Assembly: GCA_949987565.1 (NCBI GenBank) | Contig: OX465110.1 | Coordinates: forward strand, 16,594,394-16,658,393 | DNA from: Luidia sarsii | Taxonomy: Eukaryota; Echinodermata; Asteroidea; Paxillosida; Luidiidae | Length of the DNA: 64,000 nt | Reading direction: 5' to 3' | The notes under the pieces: model-generated | Told to the model about the DNA's origin: nothing | What the model saw: the letters and a program-made list of their open reading frames with translations, nothing else | The model's database searches: none | Program-made: the position numbers and the translations under genes | Part shown: positions 63,301-64,000 of the stretch, one piece after another | Position numbering within the stretch: the first letter of the stretch is position 1 | Layout of the letters: each line of letters starts with the position of its first letter

Positions 63301-64000
63301 GAAATGAATTGAAGCATGTAGGGGCCTACTTACTAACTTTAGAGAAAAAAAAGAGCCTGGTCACTGCTCTGCCACTGACACTTATCACTGGTTTTATGGA
63401 GTATGCCATCGGGAATCAGACCACTATGGGTGGTTATAGAAATGGTGGATCGCACCAAACATGGATACGCATTTGCATGCATCCCAGTCACTTGATTACC
63501 GATGGCCTTGTCGTAGTCTGCGATTGTTCACTCTCACTTTTCTGGGAGGCCATTTCAAACCACCCACAGAACCCTGATCCCCCCTTCCCCAAATAAAAGA
63601 ACGGAAAAGGGAATTCTACTCTAGTCAGTCTAGTGACTTGAAGTTGAACTCATGAATAGGTTTTTTTTGCCTTTCTGCATTTGAGCCGCTAACCAGTAGC
63701 ATTGGATGTGTGCTGTCGCAGCTGTGAGCTGTATTGTACATTGTATACATGCATTAACCAATATTTGTACGTGGGGTGGAATTACTCAACCATTGCATAG
63801 ACTCAGTAGTTGTTGTTGTTTTTTTCTGAAACATGTATCCATTTCTACTGGCCACATGTAACCCCCCCCCCTGCTTCTCTTGCATAAAGGCATCGTCACG
63901 TGGGTGTCGTTGCTCAACAGGTATTGGTGAAACCAGTCTGGCAGACTGTCACACTGTTGCACAGCTCATGTGTGCAGAAAAGACGAGGCTTTACTGGCTC

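Larger units (their letters stand above)
56826..64000 (+). other. First intron of the zinc-finger gene, to window end
   Basis: No coding exon was recognised. Contents: an AAT triplet run near 57335-57355, a G-rich/C-rich run at 57940-58015, a tRNA-like SINE (59735-59955), a foldback (60030-60330), two hammerhead-like repeat copies (60560-60605, 61090-61265), C-rich homopolymer runs (61463-61473, 61628-61635, 62845-62858, 63862-63871) and an ACATGT tract (62705-62960). If a gene starts in this stretch I do not see it. Confidence 0.5.

Overview
The window is animal nuclear DNA. Every recognisable gene has many small exons with GT-AG introns, and these carry vertebrate-like protein families. Two C5-sterol desaturase genes argue against insects and nematodes, which have lost sterol synthesis. 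The foldback repeats, Penelope-type hammerhead motifs, (ACATGT)n tracts and frequent AGGCCTA motifs suggest an invertebrate deuterostome, perhaps an echinoderm. The species assignment is a guess; the gene calls do not depend on it.

Layout: (1) 3.2-5.3 kb, plus strand: first SC5D-like gene (copy A), three coding exons. (2) 8.4-22.1 kb, plus: RBM39, 13 coding exons, with a likely CRE/NRF1/YY1 promoter and a 5' non-coding exon near 8.4 kb. (3) 22.1-27.2 kb: no gene recognised; contains a 750-bp CATCAC satellite. (4) 27.5-31.6 kb, minus: complete V-ATPase V0 subunit d gene, 7 coding exons. (5) 32.2-46.5 kb, plus: complete AHCY (S-adenosylhomocysteine hydrolase), 8 coding exons, head-to-head with the V-ATPase gene across 607 bp. 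AHCY introns 6 and 7 each hold a large, unrelated minisatellite. (6) 51.7-54.2 kb, plus: second SC5D-like gene (copy B). (7) 56.7-56.8 kb, plus: one first coding exon with an RRKQxxPR NuRD-recruitment motif of the FOG/ZNF423/SALL kind. The rest of that gene lies beyond a >7-kb intron and the window edge.

Most genes are housekeeping: splicing and transcription co-activation (RBM39), proton pumping (V-ATPase d), methyl-cycle metabolism (AHCY) and sterol synthesis (SC5D pair). I see no operon-like functional link beyond the shared AHCY/V-ATPase promoter region. The SC5D pair flanks the three other complete genes in the same orientation, and the 3' ends are far more alike than the 5' ends, which suggests gene conversion.

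Introns and spacers are full of small non-autonomous elements: long foldbacks, terminal-inverted-repeat MITE-like elements, tRNA-like SINEs and a dispersed repeat whose core resembles a degenerate hammerhead ribozyme. The most striking is a 339-bp palindrome at 50.6-51.0 kb that carries a hammerhead-like core in each arm, pointing in opposite directions.
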